Shown here one piece after another: positions 6,087 through 6,454 of a stretch of 6,454 bases of DNA; positions within the stretch are counted from its first letter, which is position 1, and every line of letters begins with the position of its first letter. The notes under the pieces are model-generated. The model saw only the letters and a list, made by a program, of their open reading frames with translations. It was not told where the DNA came from and searched no databases. A program made the translations under genes and the position numbers. The stretch is taken from assembly GCA_000435055.1 (NCBI GenBank), contig FR879678.1, forward strand, positions 9,549 to 16,002, given 5' to 3'. Origin of the DNA: Clostridium sp. CAG:138. Its GTDB lineage: Bacteria > Bacillota > Clostridia > Christensenellales > CAG-138.

Positions 6087-6133
6087 AGAGCGCACTTCTA
6101 TACAGAGGCAAGCTCTGTATAGAAGTGCGCTCT
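6087..6133. repeat. Perfect 21-bp palindrome with a 5-nt loop
   Basis: The arm beginning AGAGCGCACTTC (6087-6107) pairs without mismatch to 6113-6133 around the loop GCAAG. It begins 24 nt after the acetyltransferase stop. There is no T-tract on the plus side, and the minus-side sequence has only TTTATCAG, so it is not a standard intrinsic terminator. The arms are long and perfect, more like a REP/MITE-type palindrome or a protein-binding or processing stem. Confidence 0.85.
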
Positions 6134-6141
6134 GCGAGGCG

Positions 6142-6177
6142 AACAGCCCGGACATTTGAATGTCCGGGCTGTTTTGC
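6142..6177 (+). terminator. Rho-independent terminator after the acetyltransferase
   Basis: A 14-bp perfect stem, AACAGCCCGGACAT (6142-6155) with its complement at 6160-6173, closes a 4-nt loop TTGA. It ends in GTTTTGC. The stem is GC-rich and followed by four T on the plus strand, matching a terminator for the rightward gene. Confidence 0.72.
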
Positions 6178-6193
6178 GTCACTTCGTTCCGAA

Positions 6194-6212
6194 CAAGGGG
6201 CTGCACCCCTTG
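6194..6212. repeat. Small 7-bp hairpin
   Basis: CAAGGGG (6194-6200) pairs with CCCCTTG (6206-6212) around CTGCA. There is no T-tract on either side. It is one of four consecutive stem-loops. Confidence 0.5.
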
Positions 6213-6241
6213 CGCCGCGAAAGCAGCTGTACCCATAATGA

Positions 6242-6270
6242 AAAGGCGTGACTTTCGCGGTCACGCCTTT
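6242..6270. terminator. Bidirectional terminator hairpin
   Basis: AAAGGCGTGAC (6242-6252) pairs exactly with GTCACGCCTTT (6260-6270) around the loop TTTCGCG. Flanking A and T runs give a T-rich 3' side on both strands (CCTTTCCTGTTTT on plus, CCTTTTCATTATG on minus). It probably ends transcripts of the minus-strand gene entering from the right edge and any read-through from the left. Its loop is complementary to CCGCGAAAG at 6215-6223. Confidence 0.7.
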
Positions 6271-6278
6271 CCTGTTTT

Positions 6279-6319
6279 ACTGTTTTACGAACACCGCCCG
6301 AAAAAGCAGGAGGTTTTTT
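6279..6319 (-). repeat. Right copy of the ~40-nt inverted repeat flanking the acetyltransferase
   Basis: On the minus strand it reads AAAAAACCTCC (6309-6319) then, after 19 nt, CGTAAAACAGT (6279-6289), the same blocks as at 5476-5514 with 2 nt more spacing. Between the blocks a 6-position stem with one mismatch (ACCTCC/GGCGGT) can form; on the plus strand this stem is followed by six T and could aid termination. As with the left copy, a GC-rich hairpin lies just inside. Confidence 0.7.
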
Positions 6320-6403
6320 AATAATAACTCGGGAAGCTGCCGATTTCGCCCGTTCGTCTGTTTGCCGAATCAGCGTTTATTCAGATTTTTGTCAAAGCTT
6401 TTA

Positions 6404-6454
6404 TCAAAGCACGCCCATGCAGAGCCTTGCAATTGCAAGCGCATCGGGAATGCC
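6404..6454 (-). CDS. C-terminal fragment of a minus-strand protein, possibly ending in a dockerin-like module
   Basis: Only the last 16 residues are inside the window: GIPDALAIARLCMGVL followed by TGA (6404-6406). The pattern DAL-x-x-AR-x-x-MG resembles the helix of the second repeat of type I dockerins, which often end proteins in Clostridia; the Ca-binding loop would lie outside the window. The other two minus-strand frames are also open to the edge, so the frame is supported only by this resemblance and by the terminator and repeat downstream. A dockerin would suggest a secreted or cell-surface enzyme, but this is speculative. Confidence 0.38.
   Translation of the reverse strand, partial: GIPDALAIARLCMGVL

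Larger units (their letters stand above)
6064..6403. other. Non-coding stretch rich in stem-loops
   Basis: About 340 bases between the acetyltransferase and the right-edge gene fragment. It holds four hairpins (6087-6133, 6142-6173, 6194-6212, 6242-6270) and the right inverted repeat (6279-6319). From 6320 to 6403 I see no gene, promoter or clear structure. Short open frames across 6026-6264 on both strands are artefacts of the palindromes. Confidence 0.7.

Noticed and set aside
6074..6133. Integron attC site after the acetyltransferase (GTTGAAC at 6074 fits GTTRRRY)
   Set aside because: No matching RYYYAAC partner or L-box spacing, and the palindrome is perfect rather than bulged; one 7-mer match is expected by chance.
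6306..6319. AGGAGG-like site on the plus strand as a ribosome binding site
   Set aside because: No ATG, GTG or TTG follows at a usable distance; the sequence belongs to the inverted repeat and its T-run.
5476..6319. Complete insertion sequence
   Set aside because: No transposase is present between the inverted repeats and no target-site duplication is visible, so only a non-autonomous cassette is proposed.

Overview
The window looks like a chromosomal segment from a Gram-positive bacterium, most likely a gut-type Clostridia member (Oscillospirales/Ruminococcaceae would fit). This is an inference from strong GGAGG-type ribosome binding sites, short CapA/CpsC-like ectodomains fused to BY-kinases, PgcA-type mutase features and a possible dockerin-like tail at the right edge. 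No 16S or marker gene is present to prove it.

Positions 1-5294 hold a minus-strand cluster, read right to left. A strong-looking sigma-A promoter (5371-5399) precedes (i) a 289-aa membrane-anchored protein with three predicted Ig-like extracellular modules (4425-5294). Next come (ii) a 517-aa chain-length-regulator/bacterial tyrosine kinase (BY-kinase) fusion (2852-4405) and (iii) a second, 497-aa fusion of the same design (1362-2855), overlapping the previous gene by 4 bp. Last, after an 88-bp gap, is (iv) a phosphoglucomutase/phosphomannomutase whose 3' end runs off the window (1-1273). The cluster reads as a surface- or exopolysaccharide control module. The mutase would supply glucose-1-phosphate for sugar nucleotides, the two kinases would control polymer assembly, and the Ig-like protein would sit outside the membrane beside them. 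No glycosyltransferase, flippase, polymerase or tyrosine phosphatase lies inside the window.

Positions 5295-5616 are non-coding apart from a speculative leader ORF. They hold the operon promoter and 5' leader, a ~40-nt repeat, a perfect 11-bp hairpin and a candidate promoter for the plus-strand gene. Positions 5617-6063 encode a GNAT-family acetyltransferase whose base composition (about 42% GC by hand count) is clearly lower than the cluster (about 55% in sampled lines). Downstream, 6064-6403 is non-coding and packed with stem-loops: a perfect 21-bp palindrome, a terminator, a small hairpin and a bidirectional terminator. It ends with a second, inverted copy of the ~40-nt repeat. The acetyltransferase and its hairpins are thus bracketed by inward-pointing inverted repeats. 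The last 51 bases encode the C-terminal 16 residues of a minus-strand protein resembling the end of a dockerin module.

The most unusual points are: the two tandem BY-kinases, one with a degenerate Walker A' motif and the other with a degenerate oligomerisation motif; their repetitive Tyr/Gly(/Arg) tails; and the inverted-repeat-bracketed acetyltransferase cassette.
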